From NCBI GenBank assembly GCA_040905445.1, contig JBBDRN010000032.1, forward strand, positions 44,353 to 108,352: a stretch of DNA of 64,000 nucleotides. The letters run 5' to 3'. Numbering within the stretch: the stretch's first letter is position 1; the number at the start of each line of letters is the position of its first letter. Origin of the DNA: SKPT01 sp040905445. Its GTDB lineage: Bacteria; Planctomycetota; Phycisphaerae; Phycisphaerales; Phycisphaeraceae. The notes under the pieces are model-generated. The model saw nothing but the letters and a program-made list of their open reading frames with translations, searched no databases and was not told the origin of the DNA. Shown piece after piece: positions 51,975-60,385 of the stretch. A program made the translations under genes and the position numbers.

Positions 51975-52723
51975 GAGGCACCGCCCTTCTCCGCGACGCG
52001 ACGTTGCAGAGCCTTCACTGCGGAGCGCAGCTTGCGCAGGTCGCGCTCGGCTTCGTCGTCGATCTGGGATTCGAGCAGGCTCGCGTCATATTGGAGCTCG
52101 TTGACGAGGTCGGCCATGCGCGCGCTGCGCTGCTGCGGCGTCATGCTCATGCGGCGCGGCTCGTCGCGCTCGCCGGTGAGCAGGCTGGCGAGGTTCAGGA
52201 GCAGCTCGTCGAGGTTCTCCTGCGCCACGCGCAGCGAATCGCCGGCGGTGGGGATGCAGCGGTTGGCGAGGCGTTCGCCCACGTCGGGGACGGTGATCGC
52301 GGCGAGCTGAGCGCGGGCCCGGCCGATCACCAGGCTCACCGCCTGGATCGGCGCCAGCGCCGCCAGGTCGGGATCGTCGCCGGCGGGCACGCCGACGATG
52401 GCGACAGGCGACACCTCGCCGCGCTTGAGCAGGGAATCCCAGCGGTGGCGGATGTCGTCGGACATTTCGTTGAGCTGCGTGCCGACGCGGTCGAGTAGCT
52501 GCTGGGCCTTCTCCACGTCGTCGCTCAGTTCGACGCTGTACTCGTCTGCGAGCTTGGTGAGGCGGTTCTGCAGGGCGATGAGGTCGCCGCCTAGGCAATA
52601 GAACGGATCGGGCGCGACGTGGCGGCCGATCGTCTGGGGTTGCGGGTTGGGGGCGTCCGTGCTGGGGTTCACGTTGCGCTCATCCTGGCGCTGGTGCGAA
52701 GCTGAGTCATGGGGTAGAGTCAT
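51971..52723 (-). CDS. Hypothetical coiled-coil protein, first gene of the element 2 early operon
   Basis: 250 residues; start at 52723 with AAAGG upstream. Predicted mostly helical with coiled-coil segments (LIALQNRLTKLADEYSVELSDDVEKAQQLLDRVGTQLNEMSDDIRHRWDSLL and the C-terminal ESQIDDEAERDLRKLRSAVKALQRRVAEK). No catalytic motif. Its stop overlaps the transposase start, so it is translated together with the transposase and may regulate or assist it. Unknown family. Confidence 0.65.
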   Translation of the reverse strand: MTLPHDSASHQRQDERNVNPSTDAPNPQPQTIGRHVAPDPFYCLGGDLIALQNRLTKLADEYSVELSDDVEKAQQLLDRVGTQLNEMSDDIRHRWDSLLKRGEVSPVAIVGVPAGDDPDLAALAPIQAVSLVIGRARAQLAAITVPDVGERLANRCIPTAGDSLRVAQENLDELLLNLASLLTGERDEPRRMSMTPQQRSARMADLVNELQYDASLLESQIDDEAERDLRKLRSAVKALQRRVAEKGGAS

Positions 52724-52896
52724 TGCAAGGCCTTTCGTTCGCTGGTTTCACTTTCACGGGTGTCAGCGGGCGGAGGGCCTTTTTCCTTTTTCAGCCCTTC
52801 GCCGTGCCCCTTCGGGGGCCGTGTTGATCCTCCTGCCGCGGGGGCCCTAAAAATCTTCGACCGATTCTGCTGGTGATCCTATCGTCTTTCCGATGA
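52724..52896. promoter_or_regulatory. Divergent operator/promoter region of element 2
   Basis: 173 bp between the leftward transposition operon and the rightward regulator. It is AT-richer than its flanks and has a TTTTTCCTTTTT tract near 52785 and GTTGATCCT/GGTGATCCT repeats (52823 and 52872). It is the natural place for competing promoters and binding of the CI-like regulator. Exact sites cannot be fixed by eye. Confidence 0.45.
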
Positions 52897-53631
52897 ATGG
52901 GCAAGCATAAATTACGCCGCGACGACGCAATGTCGCTGAAAGGGCCGGTTATCATGGAAGGCATGAACGAGATTTTCAGGGCGAAGATGGGAGCGCTGAC
53001 GAAGCGACAATCCTTGGCCGAAGTCGAGAAATTGACCGGAGTTAAGGCGCAAACCATCTACGACGCCCGCGAGCGCGGGCGTATGCCTCGCGCGGGCACG
53101 CTGGTCAATATCGCACGGGCCTACGGCGTCCCCTTGTCTTGGCTGGCGGACGATGGCGAGCCTGCCGAGCCGAGGCCGACCGCGCCCGCCGACCTGACCG
53201 GCGCTTCGGACACGGACCTGCGGGCGGAGTTCTACCGCCGATGGGACATCCAGCACGACCTGCTGTTCCCGCTGCTGCACCGTGTCGAATCGCTCGACTG
53301 GCCGACCATCGCCGCCAAGCTGGAAGTGCACAACAGCTTGGAAGCCGTGCCCGAAGAGCTTCAGGCGCCGATCCGGCTGCTCGTCGAACTGTCCTTCGTC
53401 GGCGCGCGATTGCCGATCATGACGTGGAGCCCGGGGCTCATCACCGTGGGGAGCCACGAGGCAAGCCGTGTTCAGGAGCGCGTCATGGAAGCGTCGCCGC
53501 GCTTGGGACGCCTGGCGATGCAGTCGTACGGCGAACGGGCGCAGCAGCCCGAACCCGACCCGCAGCTCACGGCGCTGCGCGAGGCGCTGGAGGTCTGCGA
53601 GGCGCATTTCGGCAAGTCTGGCACTGACTAA
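52897..53631 (+). CDS. CI/XRE-like helix-turn-helix regulator
   Basis: Up to 244 residues; several in-frame ATGs (52897, 52930, 52954, 52963) leave the start open. HTH: KRQSLAEVEKLTGVKAQTIYDARERGRMPRAGTLVNIARAYGVPLSWLADDG, the arrangement of phage CI/Xre repressors, including the usual VPLSWLADDG end. The rest (about 150 residues) is helical with no peptidase motif. It is divergent from the transposase operon and heads the morphogenesis operon, so it could repress transposition while being co-transcribed with the head genes, or activate them. GGGAGG then starts the next gene 10 bp on. Confidence 0.68.
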   Translation: MGKHKLRRDDAMSLKGPVIMEGMNEIFRAKMGALTKRQSLAEVEKLTGVKAQTIYDARERGRMPRAGTLVNIARAYGVPLSWLADDGEPAEPRPTAPADLTGASDTDLRAEFYRRWDIQHDLLFPLLHRVESLDWPTIAAKLEVHNSLEAVPEELQAPIRLLVELSFVGARLPIMTWSPGLITVGSHEASRVQERVMEASPRLGRLAMQSYGERAQQPEPDPQLTALREALEVCEAHFGKSGTD

Positions 53632-53641
53632 GGGAGGCATT

Positions 53642-54076
53642 GTGAGCAACGCCAAAGCAATCCTGTCGCGTGTGCAGGCCGTCACCGATGCCGGTGGGCC
53701 GCAAGCCTTCGCCACGGAGGTCCTGGCGGAGGCGCACACGGCAACGGGGACGCGGCCCGATGAGGTGTCGATCTATGGCGACAACGGCGAGCTTCAACAG
53801 CGATTTGAAGATGCATTGCTCGCGATCATCAGCCGGCGGATCATGAACGATGCCGTCGCCGAGCGTGAGCGCCAGTTGAAATCACGGGTCACGTCGGGCC
53901 GTTACTACTCCGACGAAAAGCTCGATCGCATCATTGAAAAGGCGAGGCAGGCCGCGTTGAAGCGGGCAGACAAGTGGGTGGGCGCGATCTTCGATGAAAT
54001 CGGCCGGATGCACCTGGCCGGTCTACGCGAAAAGGGCAAGGATGCCGGCGACCAGCACAGCACAACCCACGATTGA
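53642..54076 (+). CDS. Hypothetical element protein
   Basis: 144 residues from the GTG at 53642, with GGGAGG 5 nt before it. Helical, charged: FEDALLAIISRRIMNDAVAERERQLKSRVTSGRYYSDEKLDRIIEKARQAALKRADKWVGAIFDEIGRMH. No known domain. In tailed phages a small protein just before terminase is often the small terminase subunit; the charge and helices would allow this, but there is no clear HTH, so it is left open. Confidence 0.55.
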   Translation: MSNAKAILSRVQAVTDAGGPQAFATEVLAEAHTATGTRPDEVSIYGDNGELQQRFEDALLAIISRRIMNDAVAERERQLKSRVTSGRYYSDEKLDRIIEKARQAALKRADKWVGAIFDEIGRMHLAGLREKGKDAGDQHSTTHD

Positions 54077-54404
54077 CCGCAACCACCCCGTCCTGCGCAT
54101 CGCGCGCGTGGTGGGTGGGCTGCTGGCGGCGCTGCGCTTCGCGCCCCGCCTGCTCTGGCTTCGGTGCCCGCGAGGCGCCTGGCGGTTGTTCAGGTTGGCG
54201 TTCGCGCAATGGACATGCGAAGATACGCAGCGTCCCTGTGGTCGGGTCGTTCAGCTCATCGGCGGCGGGCCTGCGGACGGGGCGCTGGTGCGGTGGCCGC
54301 TCGGCGCTGCGGAGCAGGTCGTCGCCGGTGGGTTTTACATCCGCGCAGGCCACCCCTTCACTGCACGCTTCGTTGGCCACGCCGGGAGGGGCGGCGATGG
54401 CTGA
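54042..54404 (+). CDS. Small hypothetical protein overlapping terminase
   Basis: 120 residues from the ATG at 54042, which follows AAGGGCAAGG. It overlaps the preceding gene by 35 bp and the terminase ATG by 8 bp, as in packed phage operons. One weak hydrophobic stretch (ARVVGGLLAALRFAPRLLW), then WRLFRLAFAQWTCEDTQRPCGRVVQLIGGG. No known family. Position suits a terminase partner or an inhibitor. Confidence 0.45.
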   Translation: MPATSTAQPTIDRNHPVLRIARVVGGLLAALRFAPRLLWLRCPRGAWRLFRLAFAQWTCEDTQRPCGRVVQLIGGGPADGALVRWPLGAAEQVVAGGFYIRAGHPFTARFVGHAGRGGDG

Positions 54405-55785
54405 CAAGCTCCCCATCCTCGATCCGGCGCAGCAGCGATTCTTCGTTGACACGGCGCGCGTCCAGGTCGCCTGCTGGCACAGACAGAAGGGCAAAGACTT
54501 CACGACGGCGGCGAAGGCGGTGCTTCACGCGATGGAGCACCGCCAGCCCTGGTACATCGTGTCGCTCACGCAGCGCCAGGCGGATGAGACGTTCGCCAAG
54601 TGCGTCGCCTGGGCGAAGGCGTACCAGGTCGCGATCGACCACATCACGGAGCGCGAGTACGGCGAACGCGACGCGGCGCTCGATGAGGAGTTCCAGTTCA
54701 AGGCGCGCGAGCTGCACCTGCCTGGCGGCGGGAAGGTGGTGAGCCTTCCGGGGCGCAACCCCGACACGCTCGCCGGCCTGACGGGCAACGTGATCTTCAC
54801 CGAGTTCGGCCTGTTCCCCAACGGCGGCTATGACCACTGGCGCGTCGTGTTCCCGCTCGCCACGCGCGGCTTCCACGTCATCACCATTTCCACGCCGCGC
54901 GGCAGGAACACCAAGTTCTTTGAGCTCGTCAACGATGCGGACACGTACAGCGTCCATCGCTGCAACATTCATCAGAGCGTCGCCGAGGGGTTCGTCCTGC
55001 GGGACCAGCATGGCGAGCCGTGCAGTCTAGAAACTTTCAAGGCGCTCTACGGCGATGATGCGGGGTGGCGGCGCGAATACGAGTGCGAGTTCACCGGCGA
55101 CCTGGATGCGCTGGTGAGCTGGGCGCGGCTGATGGACGCGGGCGAGCGTGGGCGGGATCTCCCCTTCGACGTGATGAACGTGGAGGGTGAGGCGGGCCTT
55201 GAGCTCGACTTCTTCGCGGGGCTGGACATCCCGGACGGGCGCCTTGAGCTCGGCTGGGACGTGGCGCGGCGTGGACACCTGTCGGCGTTGTGGGTGAACC
55301 ACGCCAGGCCGTCCGGTGAGAAGCGGCTGCGGGCGCTGGTGCTGATGCGCAATGTCACCTTTGAGCTTCAGCGCGGCATCGTGCGGGCGGCGATGGAGCA
55401 CCCGGCCGGGGCGGTCGGTTGCGGCGACGCGACGGGCCTGGGGATGGACAGTAACGAGACGTTGAAAACCCATTACGCGGATTCCTGGGAGCCGGTGGAG
55501 TTCACGGCCAAGCGCAAGAGCGAGTTGGGCAGCACGCTCGCGACGGCGTTCATCGACGGCGCGCAGGCGCTGCCGCCGCTCGACGGTGAGCACAAGTATG
55601 TCGCCGCCGACATCTACGCGATCCAGAAGGAAGAGGAAGGGGCCGGCGCCTCGCGCCGGCTCAAGCTGCACGAGACGGAGAACCCGCTGCTGCCCGAATC
55701 GCATTGTGACATCGCCTACGCCGGTGCCCTGGCGTTGCGGGCGGCGACGCTGGAGAACGCACCTGTACGAGTGAGCTGGTTGTAA
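54397..55785 (+). CDS. Terminase large subunit, Mu gp28-like
   Basis: 462 residues from the ATG at 54397 (GGGAGG upstream). It packages DNA into preformed heads: ATPase then nuclease. Walker A-like WHRQKGKDFTTA (27-38), Walker B VIFTEF (132-137), coupling TISTPRGRNTKFFE, nuclease ELGWDVARRGHLSALWV (first Asp at about 288) and VGCGDATGLGMDSNETL. The layout and the RQKGK motif are those of Mu gp28-type terminases. Its TAA overlaps the portal ATG by one base. A terminase without an obvious small subunit fits the Mu-like scheme, though one of the two small genes upstream could be it. Confidence 0.88.
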   Translation: MADKLPILDPAQQRFFVDTARVQVACWHRQKGKDFTTAAKAVLHAMEHRQPWYIVSLTQRQADETFAKCVAWAKAYQVAIDHITEREYGERDAALDEEFQFKARELHLPGGGKVVSLPGRNPDTLAGLTGNVIFTEFGLFPNGGYDHWRVVFPLATRGFHVITISTPRGRNTKFFELVNDADTYSVHRCNIHQSVAEGFVLRDQHGEPCSLETFKALYGDDAGWRREYECEFTGDLDALVSWARLMDAGERGRDLPFDVMNVEGEAGLELDFFAGLDIPDGRLELGWDVARRGHLSALWVNHARPSGEKRLRALVLMRNVTFELQRGIVRAAMEHPAGAVGCGDATGLGMDSNETLKTHYADSWEPVEFTAKRKSELGSTLATAFIDGAQALPPLDGEHKYVAADIYAIQKEEEGAGASRRLKLHETENPLLPESHCDIAYAGALALRAATLENAPVRVSWL

Positions 55786-58214
55786 TGGGCAAGCGATCGA
55801 CGGGACAGCTCGGCTTCTTCGGCAGGCTCAGGGCCGCGGGGATGGTGCTGCGTGGCGGGCTGCCGTTCGACGCGGCGACGTTGCAGCGGTTCTTCGGCGG
55901 CGGCGATTCGCTGGGCGGGCCGAGCAGCGCGTACAGCCAGGTCGGCGTCGTCTACGCCTGCGTCAAGGCCCGGGCCGAGGCGATCGCCGGGCTCCCGCTG
56001 ATGATCTCGACCGCCGATGATGAGGTGGTGGAGGCGGGGCCGCTGGCGGAGATGGCGGCGCGGCCGAACGCGCAGCACACCGGGCGGGCCTTCTGGCTGG
56101 CCACGTCGTCGATCCTCGACTTGTTCGGCGTCTGCCATTGGGTGTTCGAGCTCGACGGCCTGCGCCGGCCGATCGCGGTGCATCCGGTCGCGCCGGTGCA
56201 GATGCGCCCGGTGAAGAACGACGCCGGCGAGGTGACGAGCTGGCGCCACAAGCCGGCGGGGCGCCTGGGCGGCCATGAAGAGGCGCTCGGCGTCGATGAG
56301 GTGCATTCCATCATCGACCCCAACTTCGATAATCCGCACGATCCGTTGCGCGGCCTGTCGCCGCGTCACGCGGTGGCCGCCGCCATCCGGCAATACTTCA
56401 AGTCTGACCTGGCGAACGAGGCGAGCCTGGACAACGGCGTCGAGCCCGGCGGCGCGCTTCACACCGACAAGCAGCTCACCGAGCAGCAGCGCAGCGACAC
56501 GCGCGAGTGGATACAGGACCACCACAGCGGCGTCCGCAACCGCCGGCGGTTCATGCTTCTCGAGGGGGGCCTTGAGTGGCAGCAGCTCGGCGCCGCGTTC
56601 AAAGACATGGAGTTCAGCGAGCTCAAGCGCATGAGCCGCGAGGATATTCTGTCGGCCTTCCAGGTGCCGGGCCCGGTGCTGTCGCTGTTCGAGGGCAGCA
56701 ACTACGCCCACGCCAACGCGGCGCAGGAAGCGTTCTACACCAATGCGATCATCCCCCGCGGCGCGCGGCTGGCCGAGGAATGGCAGCAGGCGGTGCTGTC
56801 GCGCTACACGGGCGATCGGTCGCTGTCGGTGGGCAGCCAGCGCACGCGCAAGCTGGAGCGGCGTGAGCTGGTGTGCATGGGCTTCACGCGCTCGCGGCGG
56901 GCGGCGCGGCAGGCGAACCAGCGATTCTTCAGTTGGTTTGATTCCAGCCAGGTCGCGGCGGTGCAGCGGGCGACGCTGGAGCAGGCTCAGCAGGTCAAGA
57001 TGTGGTTTGACCTGGGCGTGCCGCTCAACGCAATAATCGCGGCCACCGACGCGCCCTTCCCCGAGATGCCTTATGGCAACGTCGGCTACATCCCGATCGG
57101 CCTGCGGCCCGCCGACGAGGATCTGCTCGACAGCTTCACCGATCCGGACGGCAGCGAGCCCGAGGCGGGCTTGCTGTCGGGGCGGCAGCGCCAGGCCACG
57201 GAGGGCCGCCCCCGGAAGCACCCCCGCCGCGTCGCCGATGCGGAGGTCCTGCGCACCAGCGAACGCCAACGGGCGGCGCTTTGGGCCGCCTTCCGCAAAA
57301 GCTGGGAGGGGTTGGAGGACGCGGCGAGGGGTCGGCTCAAACGCCACTTCTACAACCTGCGCGCCGAAGTGCTCCGGAACCTGGACGCCGCCGCCGACCA
57401 GCTCGCCCCGCCGGAGGTGGAGAAGGCCGAGCGGACCATCAGGCCCGACCGCGCCAAAGACGTGATCGGGCAGCTCCTCTTCAACCTGGAGGCCGCGAAC
57501 GACAGCATCGTCGGCCGCGTCAGCAGGATCATCCACGAGGGCTACCGCTTGGGCGGCGAGCAGGCGATGAAAGAGGCCGCCGACGCGACGGGGGCCGATG
57601 CTCCCGACCCATTCAGAATGGACTCACAGGCGATTGTTGACGCCATGCGCGCCCGTGAAGTCGTGTTGCGCGAGGTGAACCGCACACTGCGCCGTCGGCT
57701 GGCGAACCGCGTCGCCGACGCGATCGAGGAAGGGCAGACGGTCGCGCAAATTCAAGAAACGATCCGCAGCGAGTTCAACTTCGCGTCCAACCGCTCAGCC
57801 ACCATCGCCCGCACCGAGGTGCACGGCGCGGTAAGCGAGGCCCGCCAGCACGGGCGACGCCAGGCGGGCGTGCCGCTGAAGTCGTGGCTGTCGTCGCGAA
57901 AAGAGACCGGCCGGCCCGCCCACCTCGAAACCGAAATCGAGACGATGGCTCACCCGATCCCGAACGAGGAAGAGTTCAGGATCGCGGGCAGCGGCGCGAC
58001 GTGCATGTCCCCCGGCGCGACAGGCGACCCGGCCGAGGACATCAACTGTGGCTGTGATGCCCTCAGCCGCTACCCCGACGATTCGCTGCGCAGCGTTCTC
58101 GACCGCTACACAGCCCGCGGCTTTCTCAGCTACGACGAGCTCGTCAAGCGCGATGCCCCCACCCCCGCCCCCGCCACCAGCAAGGACGCAGACCATGGCG
58201 ACGAAGCCGACTGA
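55785..58214 (+). CDS. Phage portal protein fused to MuF-like head morphogenesis domain
   Basis: 809 residues. Residues 1 to about 420: HK97-type portal with SAYSQVGVVYACVKARAEAIAGLPLMI, HPVAPVQMRPVKNDAGE, LSPRHAVAAAIRQYF, MSREDILSAFQVPGPVLSLFEGSNYAHANAAQEAFY. The rest is a MuF/SPP1 gp7-type minor head domain: IQETIRSEFNFASNRSATIARTEVHGAVSEARQHGRRQAG, then HPIPNEEEFRI and DINCGCDAL, the family's closing Cys motif. In most Mu-like phages these are two proteins. The gene overlaps the protease start by 20 bp. Element 1 has the same fusion in decayed form, so it is a trait of this family. Confidence 0.88.
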   Translation: MGKRSTGQLGFFGRLRAAGMVLRGGLPFDAATLQRFFGGGDSLGGPSSAYSQVGVVYACVKARAEAIAGLPLMISTADDEVVEAGPLAEMAARPNAQHTGRAFWLATSSILDLFGVCHWVFELDGLRRPIAVHPVAPVQMRPVKNDAGEVTSWRHKPAGRLGGHEEALGVDEVHSIIDPNFDNPHDPLRGLSPRHAVAAAIRQYFKSDLANEASLDNGVEPGGALHTDKQLTEQQRSDTREWIQDHHSGVRNRRRFMLLEGGLEWQQLGAAFKDMEFSELKRMSREDILSAFQVPGPVLSLFEGSNYAHANAAQEAFYTNAIIPRGARLAEEWQQAVLSRYTGDRSLSVGSQRTRKLERRELVCMGFTRSRRAARQANQRFFSWFDSSQVAAVQRATLEQAQQVKMWFDLGVPLNAIIAATDAPFPEMPYGNVGYIPIGLRPADEDLLDSFTDPDGSEPEAGLLSGRQRQATEGRPRKHPRRVADAEVLRTSERQRAALWAAFRKSWEGLEDAARGRLKRHFYNLRAEVLRNLDAAADQLAPPEVEKAERTIRPDRAKDVIGQLLFNLEAANDSIVGRVSRIIHEGYRLGGEQAMKEAADATGADAPDPFRMDSQAIVDAMRAREVVLREVNRTLRRRLANRVADAIEEGQTVAQIQETIRSEFNFASNRSATIARTEVHGAVSEARQHGRRQAGVPLKSWLSSRKETGRPAHLETEIETMAHPIPNEEEFRIAGSGATCMSPGATGDPAEDINCGCDALSRYPDDSLRSVLDRYTARGFLSYDELVKRDAPTPAPATSKDADHGDEAD

Positions 58215-59097
58215 CATCATCGCGCGCATTGACGAGCTGCTGCTGGACCCGGCGCAGCGCCACGTTGAGCCCAAGCCTGGACAGATGGGCTTCACGCGCG
58301 CCTTTCGTCAGGCGAACAGCATCAACCAGGCCGAACGCACCATCCAATTCACGGCGAGCGATGCGACGGTCGACCGTTACGGTGAGGTGGTCGAGGTGTC
58401 GGCCTTCAAGGCGAGCCTCGGCGCGTTCATGCAGAACCCGGTCTTCCCATTCGGTCATAGCTACGACGCCGCCGGCGGCACGCTGCCGACGCTCGGCCAC
58501 TGGCGCAGCATGGAAGTCACCGACAAGGCGCTGGTCGGCACGGCCTGGTTTAAGCCCCGCGACCTCGGCGAGGGGGCGTTCCGTGACTACGTGGAAGGCA
58601 ACCTCAACAGCGTGAGCGTGGGCTTCATTACCCGCGCCTATGAGATGCGCTCGCTCAAGGTCAACGGCCGCGAGCAGCTCGTGCGCGTCTTCACCGACGT
58701 CGACCTGCTCGAGGTCAGCGCGGTTCTACTGCCCGCAAACCCTGCAGCCCGCATCCGCGCGGCTGGCTACGCCGCTACCGCTTCCGGCGGCGAGGCAGGC
58801 GTGGCGGATGCGGGTTTTATCAGACAACTCGAGTCGCTCGTCGAGCGGCTTGAGAAGCTGTCCGCCGGCCAGGCCGGCCACCACCCAGCGCATGACGATG
58901 ATGTCGCCGATGCGCTGCGCGGCCGCAAGGGCTCAAGGGCGGACAGTTACTTCGGCGACATCGGTGGCGGTGGAGGGGATGGCGGCGGGGGCGGGGGCGT
59001 GGATGACGAGCCCGAGCCACGCCAGGCAGAACAGGGCAATGACGAATTGAAACACGCACTGCGCGACGTGCTCACCGCTCGCGGCGAGCCGACGTAG
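58195..59097 (+). CDS. HK97-type prohead protease (peptidase S78)
   Basis: 300 residues from the ATG at 58195. It matures the capsid during assembly. N-terminal protease domain: TIQFTASDATVDRYGEVVEVSAF, NPVFPFGHSYDAAGGTLP (catalytic His at about 88), EGNLNSVSVGFITRAYEM (catalytic Ser at about 141) and VDLLEVSAVLLPANPAA, all diagnostic for S78. The last ~110 residues are a low-complexity acidic Gly/Asp tail with a coiled-coil end, perhaps a fused scaffold. It lies 15 bp before the capsid gene. Confidence 0.9.
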   Translation: MATKPTDIIARIDELLLDPAQRHVEPKPGQMGFTRAFRQANSINQAERTIQFTASDATVDRYGEVVEVSAFKASLGAFMQNPVFPFGHSYDAAGGTLPTLGHWRSMEVTDKALVGTAWFKPRDLGEGAFRDYVEGNLNSVSVGFITRAYEMRSLKVNGREQLVRVFTDVDLLEVSAVLLPANPAARIRAAGYAATASGGEAGVADAGFIRQLESLVERLEKLSAGQAGHHPAHDDDVADALRGRKGSRADSYFGDIGGGGGDGGGGGGVDDEPEPRQAEQGNDELKHALRDVLTARGEPT

Positions 59098-59112
59098 CGA
59101 AGGAACCATGCC

Positions 59113-60324
59113 ATGACTCTCGATGCCGAAACGAAACAGATGCTCGCCGAGCTCAAGGGAGCCCTCGGCGACGCGGAGAAGATGAAGTCTGCGATCGAGC
59201 AGCTCGAAACGCAGATGAAGAACGTGCCCAGCACGATCGACGAGCGCTTGAAGAAGGTGCGGTCGATCGCCTGGGACCCCAACGGCCGCTATCGCGGCGT
59301 CTTCAACAACGAAGACCAGGCCCGCGGCTTCGGCCTCTTCATGGTCAGCCGCTGCCACGGCAAGGGCTGGGCGGGCGAGGCCCTCAAGAGCGAGTTCCCC
59401 GAGGTCGTGCGCGCGTTCGAGTCCGACGACGCCGGCAACCTCGTCCCCGAAGAGTACACCGGCCGGATCGTCGACCTTATCGAGCAGCACGGCGTCTTCG
59501 AGCGCAACGCGCTGAAGGTGCCGATGTCCAGCGAAATTCAGAAGTACGCGAAACGTACGGCGCGCATGGCGGCGGCGCCGATGGATGAGGGCGCGTCGCT
59601 GTCGCTGACCAAGCCCACCCTTTCCAACCGCTCGCTCCAGGCCCGCAAGTGGGGCGCGTTCGTCGCGTTCTCTTCGGAGGTCAGCGAGGACGCCGTGGCG
59701 GCGGTCGGTGAGCTGCTCGCCATGGACATGGCCGAGGCGTTCGCCCTCGCGGTCGACCAGGCCGGCTTCCTCGGCGACGGCAGCGGCACGTACAACAGCA
59801 TCTCCGGCGTGATCGACTCGCTCATCAGCGAGGCGATCGTCACGCCGACCGACGCCACCGAGTGGGACGACTTCACGAAGGACCACTTCCTCGAAGTCAT
59901 TAGCAAGGTGGCCCAGCGCACCTTCGCGGGCAACAACGCGAAATTTTTTTGCTCATCGCAATTCTACTGGACGGTCATGGCCCCACTTGTCTTGGCGGCC
60001 GGCGGCGTGACGGCGGCCGAAATGGAGGGGCGGCGCCAGCTCATGTTCCTGGGCTTCCCTGTGGAGCTGACGCAGGTTCTGCCCGGCGCCAGCTCGGACG
60101 ACGAAGTTTGCGCGATCTTCGGCAACCTCCGTGCCGGCGCGACGTTCGGCGACCGGCGCCGGCTGAACGTGAAGCAGAGCGAGCACTTCATGTTCGATGA
60201 GGACATGATCGCCATGCTCGGCACGCGCCGCTTCGACATCAACATCGACGGCGCCGGTGTCGCCGGCGACCCCGGCACCGTCGAGGTGCTCGCCGCGCTC
60301 AAGACCGACGCCAACGGCGGGTGA
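59113..60324 (+). CDS. HK97-fold phage major capsid protein
   Basis: 403 residues, AAGGA before the ATG. Residues 1 to about 60 form the coiled-coil delta scaffold domain (TKQMLAELKGALGDAEKMKSAIEQLETQMKN). The capsid core follows: NLVPEEYTGRIVDLIEQHGVFERNALKVPMS, WGAFVAFSSEVSEDAVAAVGELLAMDMAEAFALAVDQAGFLGDGSGTYNSISGVID, PLVLAAGGVTAAEMEGRRQLMFLGFPVELTQVLPG and FGDRRRLNVKQSEHF. This is an HK97-like capsid protein of normal size. It directly follows the protease. Confidence 0.9.
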   Translation: MTLDAETKQMLAELKGALGDAEKMKSAIEQLETQMKNVPSTIDERLKKVRSIAWDPNGRYRGVFNNEDQARGFGLFMVSRCHGKGWAGEALKSEFPEVVRAFESDDAGNLVPEEYTGRIVDLIEQHGVFERNALKVPMSSEIQKYAKRTARMAAAPMDEGASLSLTKPTLSNRSLQARKWGAFVAFSSEVSEDAVAAVGELLAMDMAEAFALAVDQAGFLGDGSGTYNSISGVIDSLISEAIVTPTDATEWDDFTKDHFLEVISKVAQRTFAGNNAKFFCSSQFYWTVMAPLVLAAGGVTAAEMEGRRQLMFLGFPVELTQVLPGASSDDEVCAIFGNLRAGATFGDRRRLNVKQSEHFMFDEDMIAMLGTRRFDINIDGAGVAGDPGTVEVLAALKTDANGG

Positions 60325-60385
60325 TCCTTCGCGCCGCCGGCGACAGCCGGCGGGGGCCGCGGTTTACTTTCCCGGAGCCTGACCC

